Under the pieces are notes generated by a model. The model was given only the letters and a program-made list of their open reading frames with translations. It did not search any database and was not told the DNA's origin. Below, in pieces: positions 34,561 through 45,506 of a DNA stretch of 64,000 nucleotides. The stretch comes from Macrostomum hystrix (lineage: Eukaryota; Platyhelminthes; Macrostomidae). Every line of letters starts with the position of its first letter. Within the stretch, counting starts at the first letter, position 1. The stretch spans positions 16,372,501 through 16,436,500 of the forward strand of contig CATNEN010000001.1 in the NCBI GenBank assembly GCA_950097015.1, in the 5' to 3' direction. The position numbers and the translations under genes are program-made.

Positions 34561-35090
34561 ATGAGGCCCCTATTATTATAATAAATGACTTAAAGAGTCA
34601 GTTCAATGCAGCTATCTCATTGTGAATGGACTTTGTAAAAGCAACTGGAGCTACATCCTTCGACATTTGACGCTTTTAATAAAGCTAACACTGGCTATAC
34701 ATAGCTATGATATATGATAAATTATATTATCATACTAAATTCCCCCCTCACATTTCTAGTCACACTCCTCAGCAGACTTCTCTTTTCTTATATGCCTCAT
34801 TCACATTGTCAAAAATTATTTTGAATCACATCTCAATTTTTAGAAAGGTCTGTTTCGAAATAGATCCCAATTTGATGGGACCTCTTTTTTTAGTAATCCA
34901 TTATGTATCATTCTTCATTACAAATGCATGCCTGACAATTTGTCTTTTAAAATAGAATAAGGCAGGTTCCAGGAGTGTAGATTCATGAATCATGGGACTG
35001 GTCTTTGTCCACTGAAACATTCATTTGTATTTCTTCAATTACAAAACACACTGCAAACAACAAAACAACAACAATTGAATGACTATTAGG
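34561..35090. other. AT-rich region without a gene
   Basis: I see nothing supportable here. The frame at 34707-34955 has no motif. Confidence 0.5.
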
Positions 35091-35093
35091 CAA

Positions 35094-35590
35094 AATTATC
35101 GTACAAATTTTTATTCAAATATATTTTCATCACGATGTTATAAGACAACAAAATCAAAGTGTAGAGAATTCAATTCAATGAGAATAGAAAACATTGCTTT
35201 GCGCCTAAAAAATTATTTACAATAACATTACAGACGACGAATTTGCAGAAGGCTCCGCCAACAAGACAGTATCATTGCACAGATCATTGCATTTGACTGC
35301 AAGAATAATGGTGTCAATCCTACTGCTTGTTGGCTTGCTTTACTCTGCACTGCTGGTCAGAGGCATTCACTGGGGCAAGTTAAGTTCACGCACTCAACGT
35401 CACACAAAAAGCTTAGCTATCACAAGTCTCTAGGTTTGCTGGAGCTGCTTCAAACCTCTCAATGGCTGCATACCCTCAGTTTTAGAGTGGAAGAACCTCT
35501 GAATCGTGGAAAAGCAGCGAACACGTTATTTCAACCACTCTCTCAAGGCCCATTGATATGCAGCCAACCTGCTTTATTTACCTAAATTAA
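35094..35590. repeat. Direct repeat flanking module C, left
   Basis: About 450-500 bp, from ATTATCGTACAAATTTTTAT to CTTTATTTACCTAAATTAAT, recurs at about 39404-39872 in the same orientation, on the other side of module C. The right copy lacks about 40 bp. The left half reads AATAACATTACAGACGAC and the right half contains AGTCTCTAGGTTTGCTGGAG (block T3). Confidence 0.75.
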
Positions 35591-35794
35591 TCTCATTTGA
35601 TAAGTTTAGCAAATAGTACAAATTTGTGCACACAAATTTGCACAGATAGTTTCCGATAATAAGTACTCGTAGTTGAAGAGTTTCACTCATGGCAGAAACT
35701 TTTCATTACCTTACAGACACCCCTCTTGCTATTCTTAATTCTGGTATGGAATTACCCCAATTTATTTAGGCCTATGCTATAATTCCTCTTCTTG

Positions 35795-35990
35795 TTTGCT
35801 ATGATCCTAATTTAATTATTCAACGATTCCAATTTAGTTATTCAATGATTCCCATTTACTTATTCAATGATCCAATTTAGTTATGCAATGATCCAATTTA
35901 GTTATGCAAAATGATCCCTATCTCGTTATACGACGATTCCTATTCTGGTTTGCTGTGATCCCCATTTAGTTATGCAATGATTTAAGTATA
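35795..35990. repeat. Degenerate tandem repeat (TTTAGTTATGCAATGATCC)
   Basis: About eight decaying units of roughly 20-23 bp based on AATTTAGTTATGCAATGATC lie just downstream of the module C RPA gene. Confidence 0.65.
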
Positions 35991-36178
35991 GATCCCGTTT
36001 TGATCCCATCTAATTTGAAATTATTAGGCAAATACGGCAGGATTTGCCTGATATGTCTCAGTGGGCAATTTACATATCAGGATACACTACTTGTGATCAC
36101 TATTAAACACAGATACCAGTGCAAAAATGCACACAAGAAATACTCACGTTTATTGCAACTTTATTTGTCTTTCAAGTC

Positions 36179-37597
36179 TTACTCGTCCATGAAATCATGT
36201 GTTGGTCCAGGCTTCTCGGACTCATTGGGAGCCTTAGGGGTTGACATAGCCGGGATCTGCTGACTTCTGTAGACTTGATCTCGAGAAAATGTGACCTGTA
36301 AAATGAAATTAACATAAACTTATATTTTTTCTTTTATTCTAAAATAAACCTCAACTTTAAGGATAAGAGGCCTCATTAAACCGGTTAATAGCAAAGAAGT
36401 TAATTTTAATGATGAATCTAAGAAGTCAATAACTTAATGCTACTTCAGTAGCCTCTGACACCATGTTACTATTTAACGCATACATAATAAAACCAAATTA
36501 CCTCTTTGTCTCCAAAGCGCACTCTAATTCTTCGCACCTCATTGAATTGTTTGAACATTCGCTCTGGGTACTGCAATACCATTTCGTCGTCATGGATAGC
36601 ATTTTTCTCCCGCTGGGAGCTTTGCGTCACGCGTATCTCCTCGAAGCACTGTTGGCTAGAAACGGCATCCTTGTACCACTGGGTAATGACGGAGACATCA
36701 ACAGAGTCTTCTGGCCAATGCTGAATTTCCGCTTTTGAATATCCGAGACTGATTGTCTGGGAATATTCCTGGACTTGAGCACCATGAATCGCTAGAACGT
36801 CGCCCACAGACCAGTCATTCACTTGGGCAGAAGAGCTGGACCAAAATGTGCACGACAAGGAAGACCCGGACTGATCAAAAAGCGTCACTTTTGCCAGGTT
36901 GACAAGTTTTCCGAAACCGGTTTTAACTTCCGTTGGTTTCTGGACAGCAGAAATCGTGCCATATACGTTAACATTCCTGAGATATGTCATGCAAAGGGTG
37001 AATTAAAAAGTATGCATTAACTCATTCACTAAGCACTTCTGTTTCTTCACTGACTGATTTAAATAAGTTTCCCTAGAAATAGTTCGCTAACCTAACAATC
37101 AAAATATATGATACATGAATATATATTCCACATCCTTTCCATGTTATTTTTAATTGCAACAAGCAAACTTACATTTTCATTTCACACTCCGAAATCTCTT
37201 TTATCTTCTTATAGCTCGGTGCACGTCGAGTGACGGTCTCGAGGGTCCTCACAATGGCTCCACTTTGGTCAATTGAAACTGTTAGCTCGTGCTCATTGTC
37301 CGTAGTGCTGTACCTGGGATCCGCCTTCTTCACCCAGCCGCCGGATATGCGGACGGCCACGCCCTCACGGCACACGTCTAGGAAAGGCTTAAGATCCTTT
37401 CCGAACACGCTTACACGAATATCGCCGGTGTCGTCACAGAGGATAAAGGAGAACACTTGGCCTGGTCCTCTTTTGCCTTCAAAGTCCGTGATTTTGGACA
37501 GCCTCATTACCAGGCCAACGATCGCAGCGTGCATCAGGCCCGGAAGCAGAGCAGAGATACACACTTTGCTTTTCTTGGCTCCTTCGCATGACTCCAT
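36179..37597 (-). CDS. RPA large-subunit-like protein, intact (module C)
   Basis: Exons 37597-37173, 36976-36502 and 36295-36179 are joined through introns of 196 and 206 bp (donors GTAAGT and GTAATT, acceptors CAG; phases 2 and 0), giving 338 residues with no defect. DBD-A spans about 10-135 (GLMHAAIVGLVMRL, GPGQVFSFILCDDTGDIRVS, RISGGWVKKADPRY, EHELTVSID). DBD-B spans about 142-265 (NVNVYGTI, VSCTFW-like LSCTFWSSSSAQVNDW, DVLAIHGAQVQEY). The 38-residue tail is polar and ends HDFMDE. AATAAA signals lie just past the stop (minus strand, near 36165 and 36150). I see neither an N-terminal protein-interaction OB fold nor the zinc-ribbon DBD-C of cellular RPA70, so this is a short, element-type RPA. 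It pairs head to head with the gene at 38444. Confidence 0.87.
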
Positions 37598-38443
37598 ATT
37601 GCTCGATTGTTGATTGTCAAAAATATAGATGATAAATTTCACAAATAAGTCCTTTATGGCTTGTAGTTTGATAGTTTCAGCATCAAGGCCAATTGTGCAA
37701 GTTTTTATTGACCCATTTCGGACAACCCCAAATCTGATGACTCATATCAATGGCATGATTCGGTGCTAATTGAGGGTGCCATGTAAAAATCAATAATAAG
37801 ATCTGGCTAACCAATCAGAAAGAGTTTTGTTCTGCAATTTTCTTATCCACCCACTGGGCTACTTGTTGTGGATTGGATGGTGATTGCCTTAGCTGTTACA
37901 TTGCTATTTTATGTACAGTGTCGGGTGTCAGAGTCGATTATGGTGCGACTTGTTATGCAATCTGTTTTCGACACACTTTAATAATAGAACACCAAAACAA
38001 TCTCATATGCACAGTGTAATTGGGGCGCCAGTGCGGCGTGTGGCTAAAAATAGAGGTTTTCAAGTCAGCCAACAGCAGTTAGCTGCATTCATTTAAAGTG
38101 CTTTCATTTAAGTGCCCGTGCCAGACCCACCCTAGTGAGACGGTTCAGTCATCACCAACAGCTAAAGCCTCATGAAGCTTACCAATGAAGCCTCACCCGA
38201 TTTTAACTGGGGTTGGGGTGGCCCTAAGCTGGTAGTCATTTTTGACCAATAAGAAACGGGCTTTAATAAAAATGAAATGAGTTTCGTTTGGTTTGCAAGG
38301 CTTTCAAACCAATCTCGCTAATTCTTGCTTGGCGTGAGTGCGCGTATATAACCCAGAGCCTAAAATATATTCTTCCATTCATCCATTCATTCCTCGCAAT
38401 CCAATCCAATCCAATTTGAAAAAAATTCTAAACAATTAAAGAA
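37598..38443. promoter_or_regulatory. Bidirectional promoter region of module C
   Basis: This 846-bp gap carries TAACCAATCAGAAAG (CCAAT box, about 37811) and a TATATA at 38345-38350, about 95 bp before the plus-strand ATG. The size of the gap nearly equals that of modules A, D and E. Confidence 0.5.
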
Positions 38444-38679
38444 ATGAAATTCACCAAAAATTTCTATGGCGGCGGCGGGCGGTGTGGAGGCCGTGGAGGC
38501 CGTGGCGGTGGCCAGCGTAAACCAAGTAAGTCTCATTTCTAAGTCTCATTCTCGTAATTACGTCTTTCGAAACCACCTGTGGAGTAAAATTGCACTTTGC
38601 CAAACTTAACAGTGGCCTGTTATCTCTGCGCCGGGCCCCACCCCGTGGCCCGCTGCCCGGAGCTGGCTGAGCTGCGGCT

Positions 38680-38721
<42 letters not shown>

Positions 38722-38959
38722 GGAGCAGCATCTGCATCATGAGCGGCAGCAGGAGCAGCAGCTGCATCATGAACGGCAGCACGAGCAGCAGCAGCAGCTG
38801 CATCATGAGCGGCTCCAGAAAAAGCAGCAGGCACCTCCGCAGCAGCAGCATCATGAGCGGCAGCCACCTAAGAAACAACCGCCACCTAAGCAGCCAGCCA
38901 AGCAGCAGCCAGCCAAGCAGCGGTCGAATGAGGCGGAGGACGAAGAAATGTCCTTCTAA
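38444..38959 (+). CDS. Zinc-knuckle, Gln/His-rich protein, intact (module C)
   Basis: Exon 1 (38444-38525) encodes MKFTKNFYGGGGRCGGRGG and more Gly/Arg. A GTAAGT donor and the acceptor at 38612 (phase 1) lead to exon 2 (38613-38959), giving 142 residues. Exon 2 opens with the knuckle CYLCAGPHPVARC (C-X2-C-X3-H-X4-C) and PELAE. Poly-Gln, repeated LHHERQ units, a Pro/Lys-rich stretch and an acidic end, EDEEMSF, follow. Exon 1 has 27 codons plus one base, exactly as in module A. The knuckle is shorter by one residue than the retroviral CX2CX4HX4C type. AATAAA lies near 39023. Poly-Gln is encoded mainly by pure CAG. No known family is recognised; binding of nucleic acid, perhaps together with the divergent RPA, is inferred. 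Confidence 0.75.
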
Positions 38960-39099
38960 TTTGTTCGGTCCATAATTTGACTTCCAATTCAGTCAAAAAA
39001 GTAAAAAAGTAATTGTTTAGAAAAATAAAAAGTAATAACTTGCAACTATATTTTGATTAATTGATTCTCTTTTGTCTTCAATTTGATTTCAGTGACAAT

Positions 39100-39245
39100 A
39101 ATATCATTAGTGAGGTGGGGGTTGGGCAGATGCTCCTGCAGAAATCGCCACCAGCAAGACCAGAAACCCTGTACAGTTTGATCAAATAGATCTATTCCCA
39201 GGTGTCAGTCTTTCTGCTTGCTGGCTTCAAGTCCGCATGGGAGAT
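39100..39245. repeat. Module-associated repeat T1 (copy C)
   Basis: GCAGATGCTCCTGCAG, CCACCAGCAAGACCAGAAAC and GTCAGTCTTTCTGCTTGCTG follow the zinc-knuckle gene, as they do in modules D and E. Confidence 0.7.
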
Positions 39246-39403
39246 TGAATTTGAGAAGTCAATATTAGTAAAATAAGAAATGCAGCAATCAATCCACTTT
39301 AGGCCAGTTGATTCGTCAAACTCATTCTCACATACTTCAGTGACAATGAAATCAGTAGTGAGGTTGGTTGGGTAGATGCTTCTGCAGAAATTGCCAAGAT
39401 TAT

Positions 39404-39872
39404 CGTACAAATTTTTATTCAAATATATTTTCATCATGATGTTATAAGATAACAAAATCAAAGTGTAGAGAATTCAATTCAATTTACAATAACATTACAG
39501 ACGACAAATTTGCAGAAGGCTCCGCCAACAAGACAGTATCATTGCACAGATCATTGCATTTGACTGCAAGAATAATGGTGTCAATCCTACTGCTTGTTGG
39601 CTTGCTATACTCTGCACTGCTGGTCAGAGGCATTCACTGGGGCAAGTTAAGTTCACGCACTCAACATCACACAAAAAGCTTAGCTATCAAAAGTCTCTAG
39701 GTTTGCTGGAGCTGCTTCAAACCTCTCAATGGCTGCATACCCTCAGTTTTAGAGTGGAAGAACCTCTGAATCGTGAAGAAGCAGCGAACACATTATTTCA
39801 ACCACTCTCTCAAGGCCCATTGATATGCAGCCAACCTGCTTTATTTACCTATTATTTACCTAAATTAATTTC
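39404..39872. repeat. Direct repeat flanking module C, right
   Basis: Matches 35094-35590 in the same orientation, with an internal deletion of about 40 bp and few substitutions. See the left copy. Confidence 0.75.
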
Positions 39873-39945
39873 ACAATTGCATAACTAAATTATGATCATC
39901 GCATAGCTACATAAATTCATAAGGCTCATTGCATAGTATAAGGAT

Positions 39946-40166
39946 TAGTACCAGGGGTGTCCGTAAAGTCTTGAAACTTTTCTGCTTCGGGTAAAACTTT
40001 TTATCTACTGCAACAAAACATGCAACATATGTTTGCGGCGCAACTGTGTAAACTTTAAGTGCAAAAATGGAAGCACTATTGTTAAAACCATAAAAATGCA
40101 TGCCCATATTAGTGCAAAGGTATCTAGTGTTACCATGCAGAAGTTAGGAATACGTAGCGAATTCGG
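39946..40166. mobile_element. Possible mariner-like end fragment
   Basis: Starts TACCAGGGGTGTCCGTAAAG. The GGGTGTCC(G/C)NAAAGT form resembles terminal repeats of mariner-type elements. No partner inverted repeat or transposase is recognisable, and the stretch ends where Helitron copy C is cut at about 40167. The call is weak. Confidence 0.3.
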
Positions 40167-41701
40167 AGCCTTCAGGCTCCGAACGTAAAGGTTGCACTCA
40201 TGAAGCAACGTCTGTAGCAGCTCCTGTAGCTCTGGCTTCACCCTATCGCTCAGACTGCTGGCTTTCGAGTTCGCGGTCAGTAAAGTACACCTGCCAGCCG
40301 CGAGGAACAGCAGACGCTTCAGCAAACAGCGGCATAGCAGTGTGGTGCAGCTGACCGCTGATGATGTAGCTAGGATTCCAGCCTGGCACCAACCGCGGCT
40401 TGGCAATCAGCGAGGTCAGGTGCAGCACAGAGTTATAGCTCCGGATGTTGGTCAGGAACTCTGAGCTCATGCCGTGCCGGCCAATGTACAGGTCAGCCAG
40501 CAGCTGTGGCACAGTCCGGGTGGGCAGCTTCACCTTGCCTCCAGCACAGCATAAATTGCCTGTCTCCATGCGGAACAGCTTGGCACCGCAATGGTTGCAT
40601 GCCCAGTCCATTGGCCCGCAGTCATGGGCTGGAGCTTCTGGCCTCGCCATCGTCTCAGGCCTGATAATAAAAATGGAATGTATCTCTTAGTAACTGTTAA
40701 ATGTAAATGTAACTGTTAATCTTGTGTCAGTTTAACTTGCAGTAGCGGGTCCGTCTTCAGCGCGGCCCGCAGTCTCATGTTCCGCCGGCATCGCGCTGGG
40801 GCCCTTGGCTTTCTTGGCCCTCTTGGCAGGAGTTCTGCTTGCTGCCAGGCTTGGGAACTCAGCATCTGTAAAGGCTTGCAAAGGCTCTCGAAGTCTCAGT
40901 GACTCGTAATGTTCATGGCGCAAGAGCACACGCACAATGGCATTAGGAGGGCGCAAATTAGCCCTAAAATACTGCATCACATTACCATTGGCCTGGTAAA
41001 TGACCAGATCCACATCAAAGCAGCGGCTCAACAAAGAGGCAACTTCATCTGAAACATAAATTCCTGCTTGAAACGAGGAATTCACGATCTCATCAGCACT
41101 CTCAGGTGCAATGAGGCCATCTGCAATCAGCTGTGGCATGAGTTCTGCAACACGGCAAGACAAGTCCTGCCGCAGGGAGGCTGCGTCAGTTTCCAGGGTT
41201 CCACGCAGCTGATCACACACAGGATAAAAAAAGCAATTGCCATCACCAACAATGGGGATTACCTGCAACTGCTCAAAGGGTACAATAGCTTCTGTACCTT
41301 GCTGCTGGGTGTCCGACCTAAGGGGCAATGAGTGAACGTAAGCACAGCAGCCTTAATTGGCTTTTTAAGACAATTCATTCCTCAAAAATCGTTGTCCGCT
41401 TAATTTATACAGAATAAAATAGATACTACAAATTATCCCCTTCAAGGCAATTCAGAAAAAAAAATAAAGACTTGTTATAAAACGGCCATAAAACTCACCT
41501 AGAAACCACAGCTCCACGGCGACGAATGCGATCGGCTTCCAATCGGGCAGCCTGCTCTGCCTCAGTCTCAGCATGTCTGCGCTGAGCATCCCGCTGCCGC
41601 TGTTCTTCCAGTCGGGCAGCCCGCTCTGCCTCGGATTCTGCCTGTCGCCGTCGCTTGGCATCGCGGCTCTTCTTTAAACTGCTGGCGCCGCGTCGAACCA
41701 T
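40167..41701 (-). pseudogene. Truncated Helitron 5' part: coiled coil, OTU and Rep N terminus (copy C)
   Basis: Exon 1 (41701-about 41503) encodes MVRRGASSLKKSRDAKRRR with only one to two charged repeats and ends RRRGAVVSR. The OTU exon (about 41317-40738) has GDGNCFFYPVCDQL, RHEHYE and a basic KRAKKAKG tail. The next exon (about 40662-40167) has the Helitron zinc region (CNHCGAKLF, LCCAGGKVKLP) and ITGQ-like IISGQLHHTAMP. It then stops being similar to copy B after LYVRSLKA. All downstream Rep and helicase exons are absent. The surviving part shows no clear stop, so truncation is the main lesion. It is very close to copy B over the shared part. The piece follows module C just as the full gene follows module B. 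Confidence 0.8.
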
Positions 41702-42015
41702 GATTGAGAAATGAGAAGCGAAATGAAATAGTTGAGAAAGAATGATATGGTTTGAAAGATAAAAGTTTGTGAATTTGGATGTCTGAAGAATCAGATAAGG
41801 CGCCCTTTAGCCAAACTAATTTGCAGGCTTTTTATCATCCAGTGGGCTGAATTGGAGCTTATCTTAAGACGCAGGGTAAAAACTGAAAAATTGATAAAGA
41901 AATAGGGGTCTAAATCTAAAAAACCTATGATTTGGGGTGTGGGCTCTCCAGGCCCGTTTGTCCACATTCCGGGGCAGAGGGCTCGCAATGTACACTGGTC
42001 TGCGCCAGCCAGTGA
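41702..42015 (-). promoter_or_regulatory. 5' flank of Helitron copy C
   Basis: Matches the upstream blocks of copies A and B down to GCGCCAGCC at about 42003. Shortly outside it lies CTCGCCAGTGGGGTTGACAC, also present outside copy A at 12148. Confidence 0.5.
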
Positions 42016-42184
42016 GAAAAGCTGTGATGTAATCTATTTATAAATTCGCAGACTGTCTCGCCAGTGGGGTTGACACAGTTATGTACATTTGACACACTGA
42101 AATTCTTATCAGTGTTATAACCAGTATCACTGATATAAGTGATATCATTAATATCAGTTATAATCAGTATCACTTTTAAAAAAA

Positions 42185-42640
42185 CTGGCTTTGGAACTCT
42201 GGTTTAGCCTTGATTCAAACTCTGGTTTAGCCTTGATTCAAACTCGGGTTTAGCCTTCATTTAAACTCGGGTTTAGCCATGATTCAAACTCTGGTTTAGC
42301 CATAATTCAAACGCTGGATTAGCCATGATTGAAACTCGGGTTTAGCCTTCATTCAAACTCTGGTTTAGCCATGATTCAAACTCTGGTTCAGCCATGATTC
42401 AAGCTCTGGTTTAGCCATGATTCAGACGCTGTTTTTGCCATGATTCAAGCTCTGGTTTATCCATGATTCAGACGCTGTTTTTGCCATGATTCAAACTCTG
42501 GTTTAGCCATGATTCAGACTCAGGTTTAGCCATGATTCAAAGTCTGGTTTAGCCATTATAAAAATTCTTGTTTAGCCGTGATTCAAACTCTGGTTTAGCC
42601 ATGATTGAAACTCTGGTTTAGCAATGATTCAAGCAATGTA
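42185..42640. repeat. 23-bp minisatellite (TTTAGCCATGATTCAAAC)
   Basis: About 20 imperfect units, the first ones reading TTTAGCCTTGATTCAAAC. A few worn units of the 11.3-kb family (GAGCCTAAATAT) follow at 42640-42750. Confidence 0.85.
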
Positions 42641-42919
42641 TATCAATTCTCAGCTTAGAGTTCTGTCGATTTTGAGCCTAAATATCCTAGGTCTGTTATT
42701 GCTGAGCCTAAATTTCTATTAAAAGTTAAGCCTAGATATGTATCGATTCTAGTAATTTTTTAGAAACAGTTTTTAATGAGTCAAAAGTATTTTTAGCAGC
42801 TAACGATCTTAAGTATTTAAAAAATTAAAAATTTTTTAGTTTTTTCTGACGCCCATATAAAATATTTCAATTTATTGTTAGAGATAAGGATTTGTTATCA
42901 GTTGTTTCATTGTTTTCAC

Positions 42920-43256
42920 TGTTTCTGGTTTAGCCATGATTCAAACGCTGGTTTAGCCATGATTCAAACTCTGGTTTAGCCATGATTCAAACTCTGGTTT
43001 TGCCATGATTCAAACGCTGGTTTAGCCATGATTCAAACGCTGGTTTAGCCATGATTCAAACGCTGGTTTAGCCATGATTCAAACGCTGGTCTAGCTATGA
43101 TTCAAACTCTGGTTTTGCCATGATTCAGACGCTTGTTTAGCTATGATTCAAACTCTGGTTTAGCCATGATTCAGACTCTGGTTTAGCCATGATTCAGACT
43201 CTGGTTTAGCCATGATTCAGACTCTGGTTTAGCCATGATTCAGACTCTGGTTTAGC
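42920..43256. repeat. 23-bp minisatellite, second array
   Basis: About 15 units. The right half is nearly uniform GATTCAGACTCTGGTTTAGC. From about 43085 this array is part of the large duplication with 56.3 kb. Confidence 0.85.
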
Positions 43257-43872
43257 CGGTGTTCTATGATTTATGATATTTTATTTACGAAATGAAAAAA
43301 ATAAATTAAAATAGTCTTCAATCACTACTGGCTGAAAATTAGTCTAAATGATTTGACGCAGTGCAGAATCGAACCCTAGCCTAGCCTAACTTATTCCTAG
43401 TGCCTACACATCGGCTATTCCGACTGTTGGTTAGTGGGTGCAAAAATCAGCCTTATAAAATGAATTCTCAAAGCTCTGGCTTTGTACAATGAAGTAAGAA
43501 AATAGAGTACACTCAGTCTCGCGGTTGGTTGTGTACATTTATTTCCATTTTGTCTCCAGAGTGCAGGCTTCAAATTCAATCAGCTAGGGGTTGTTGCGCA
43601 ATTTGACGATGCAATTCTAATTCAGTGGCTGTCAGTGAAATTCTCAATAGGCCAAGATGGTTTGACCTTTGAAAAATCATGTTTTTCGAATATTTAATCC
43701 CCTTAGCAATGAAGTTAAGCTTAATAAAAATACGTGTATAATTGTCCCCATATTTGGCGTCTTTTAGTGAAGAAATAGTAAAAATCGGTTGAGCCGTTTA
43801 AAAATCGATCGCGCATACATATATATATATATATAGTTTTCATTTTCAGTATATATTTTTATTTATTTTTAG
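43257..43872. repeat. SINE-like interspersed repeat (copy 2)
   Basis: The same element as 33446-34085, ending in a (TA)n run and CATTTTCAGTATATA. It contains the B-box-like decamer on the minus strand and TTGAGCCGTTTAAAAATCGA. Confidence 0.6.
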
Positions 43873-43875
43873 TAT

Positions 43876-44560
43876 ATAGACTAGCTGCCTTCGCTACCCT
43901 CTGGGTAGCCTCCCTGTGAGTTCTTATCAGTACGCGCGTGCGTTATCAAAACTGGCTCTGATGCAATCATTAAATTTGGCACTGGAGGCCTCACTGTGCA
44001 CAAGCTGAAAACAAGAATGCATTAGAAAAGCCTATTTAAAACAGTTTTTCGAATATTTAATCCCCTTGGCAATGGAATTAAGCTTAATAAAAATACGTGT
44101 ACCGATTCCGGCCCATTTGTGATCTTTTGGCGAAGGAATTGTGAAAATCGGTTGAGCCGTTCGGGAGCTAGTCGATTGCAAACAAGCAAGCAAGATTTTC
44201 ATTTTTAGTATATTAGAAGACTAGCTGCCCTTCGCTACCCTCTGGGTAGCCTCCCTTGAGTTCTTATCAGTACGCGCGTGCGTTATCAAAACTGGCTCTG
44301 ATGCAATCATTAAAATTGGCACTGGAGGCCTCACTGTGCACAAGCTGAAAACAAGAATGCATTAGAAAAGCCTATTTAAAACAGTTTTTCGAATATTTAA
44401 TCCCCTTGGCAATGGAATTAAGCTTAATAAAAATACGTGTATAGTTGTCCCCATATTTGGCATCTTTTGGTGAAGAAATGGTGAAAATTGGTTGAGCCGT
44501 TCGGGAGAAAATCAATTACGAACAAGCAAGCAAGATTTTCATTTTTAGTATATTAGATTT
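43876..44560. repeat. Two tandem copies of a ~343-bp SINE-like unit
   Basis: Units start at about 43876 and 44219 with ACTAGCTGCC(C)TTCGCTACC and CTCTGGGTAGCC (a hairpin). They end with GGTTGAGCCGTTCGGGAG, CAAGCAAGCAAG and TTTCATTTTTAGTATATTAG. Copy E of the duplication lacks both. Confidence 0.7.
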
Positions 44561-44848
44561 TCATTTTTAGTATATAGATTGAGCCGTTTAAAAATCGATC
44601 GCGCATACATATATATATATAGATAGTTTTCATTTTTAGTATATAAGTTTTTATTTTTAGTATATAGAAAGAATATTTGTCTAAATTTTTTCAAGCTTTT
44701 GCTTGCAATTTTCGCACATGAAACGCTCAATTATTTTTAGCCATAATATATCTGCACTGAATTGTCTTTAACGAAAATTGTTATATTTTAGGTGCTAGTT
44801 TTTATATGCTTCAGCTTTTGACTGGTAATAATCTGACTAAATGGCTTT

Positions 44849-45062
44849 ATGGCACTTGTTTTAAAGGTTTTTAGTGCCACTGTAACAGGATTTGAACTGA
44901 TATGCCTTCCATGGGCCCATGGTGTTAAACACCATTTACATATCAGGTGGCTCAACTTGTGCTGGCTTCACTTCAGGCACCTCAGAAGTATGCAAAAAGA
45001 ATTCATACCGCTAAATGTGCTCCTCAACCATCTGTGGACATCTGTGACGGGTCAGTGATTTG
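44849..45062. repeat. Module-associated repeat T2 (copy D)
   Basis: Equivalent to about 6625-6812: GCCACTGTAACAGGATTTGA through GTGACGGGTCAGTGATTTGT. It sits beyond the 3' end of RPA gene D. It can be read as 69 codons, but I regard it as non-coding. Confidence 0.65.
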
Positions 45063-45506
45063 TGTCGACATTGGTAGGCCCGACTGAGTGAAGACTGCAG
45101 CGCGCCAGTCTCGAATGAAGGTTATCTGCGGAAACGGGTAATTTGATGAATTTTATTCATTTAACTTTAGACTGTATAGTTTAGAGGTATACTTATTCAT
45201 ACTTATTCAGGCAAACTTATTCGCTAGCGGGCCAAAGAGAGAATCTAAAAAACAATTTCTACACATTGACTGTAGAAATATGAAATAGGGGTGATGTGAA
45301 ACAGATAGGGAAGATAAGACAGGAAAAGCTGAGACCGGGGAGAGCTGAAATGATATACTGTAGGTGTCAGAAGGGGCAACATGCTCCTTTTCAATCTTCA
45401 AGATAAATTAAGTTGACGGAGAATTGAGAGCCGCATCTGGTCCGCGGGCGGAGTTTGACTCATAAAGCTCATAAACTCATAGCTCATAAGAAAGAAAAAG
45501 GAATAC

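Noticed and set aside
38451-38867. Ala/Asp-repeat frame on the minus strand
   Set aside because: Antisense of the zinc-knuckle Gln/His-rich exon of module C.
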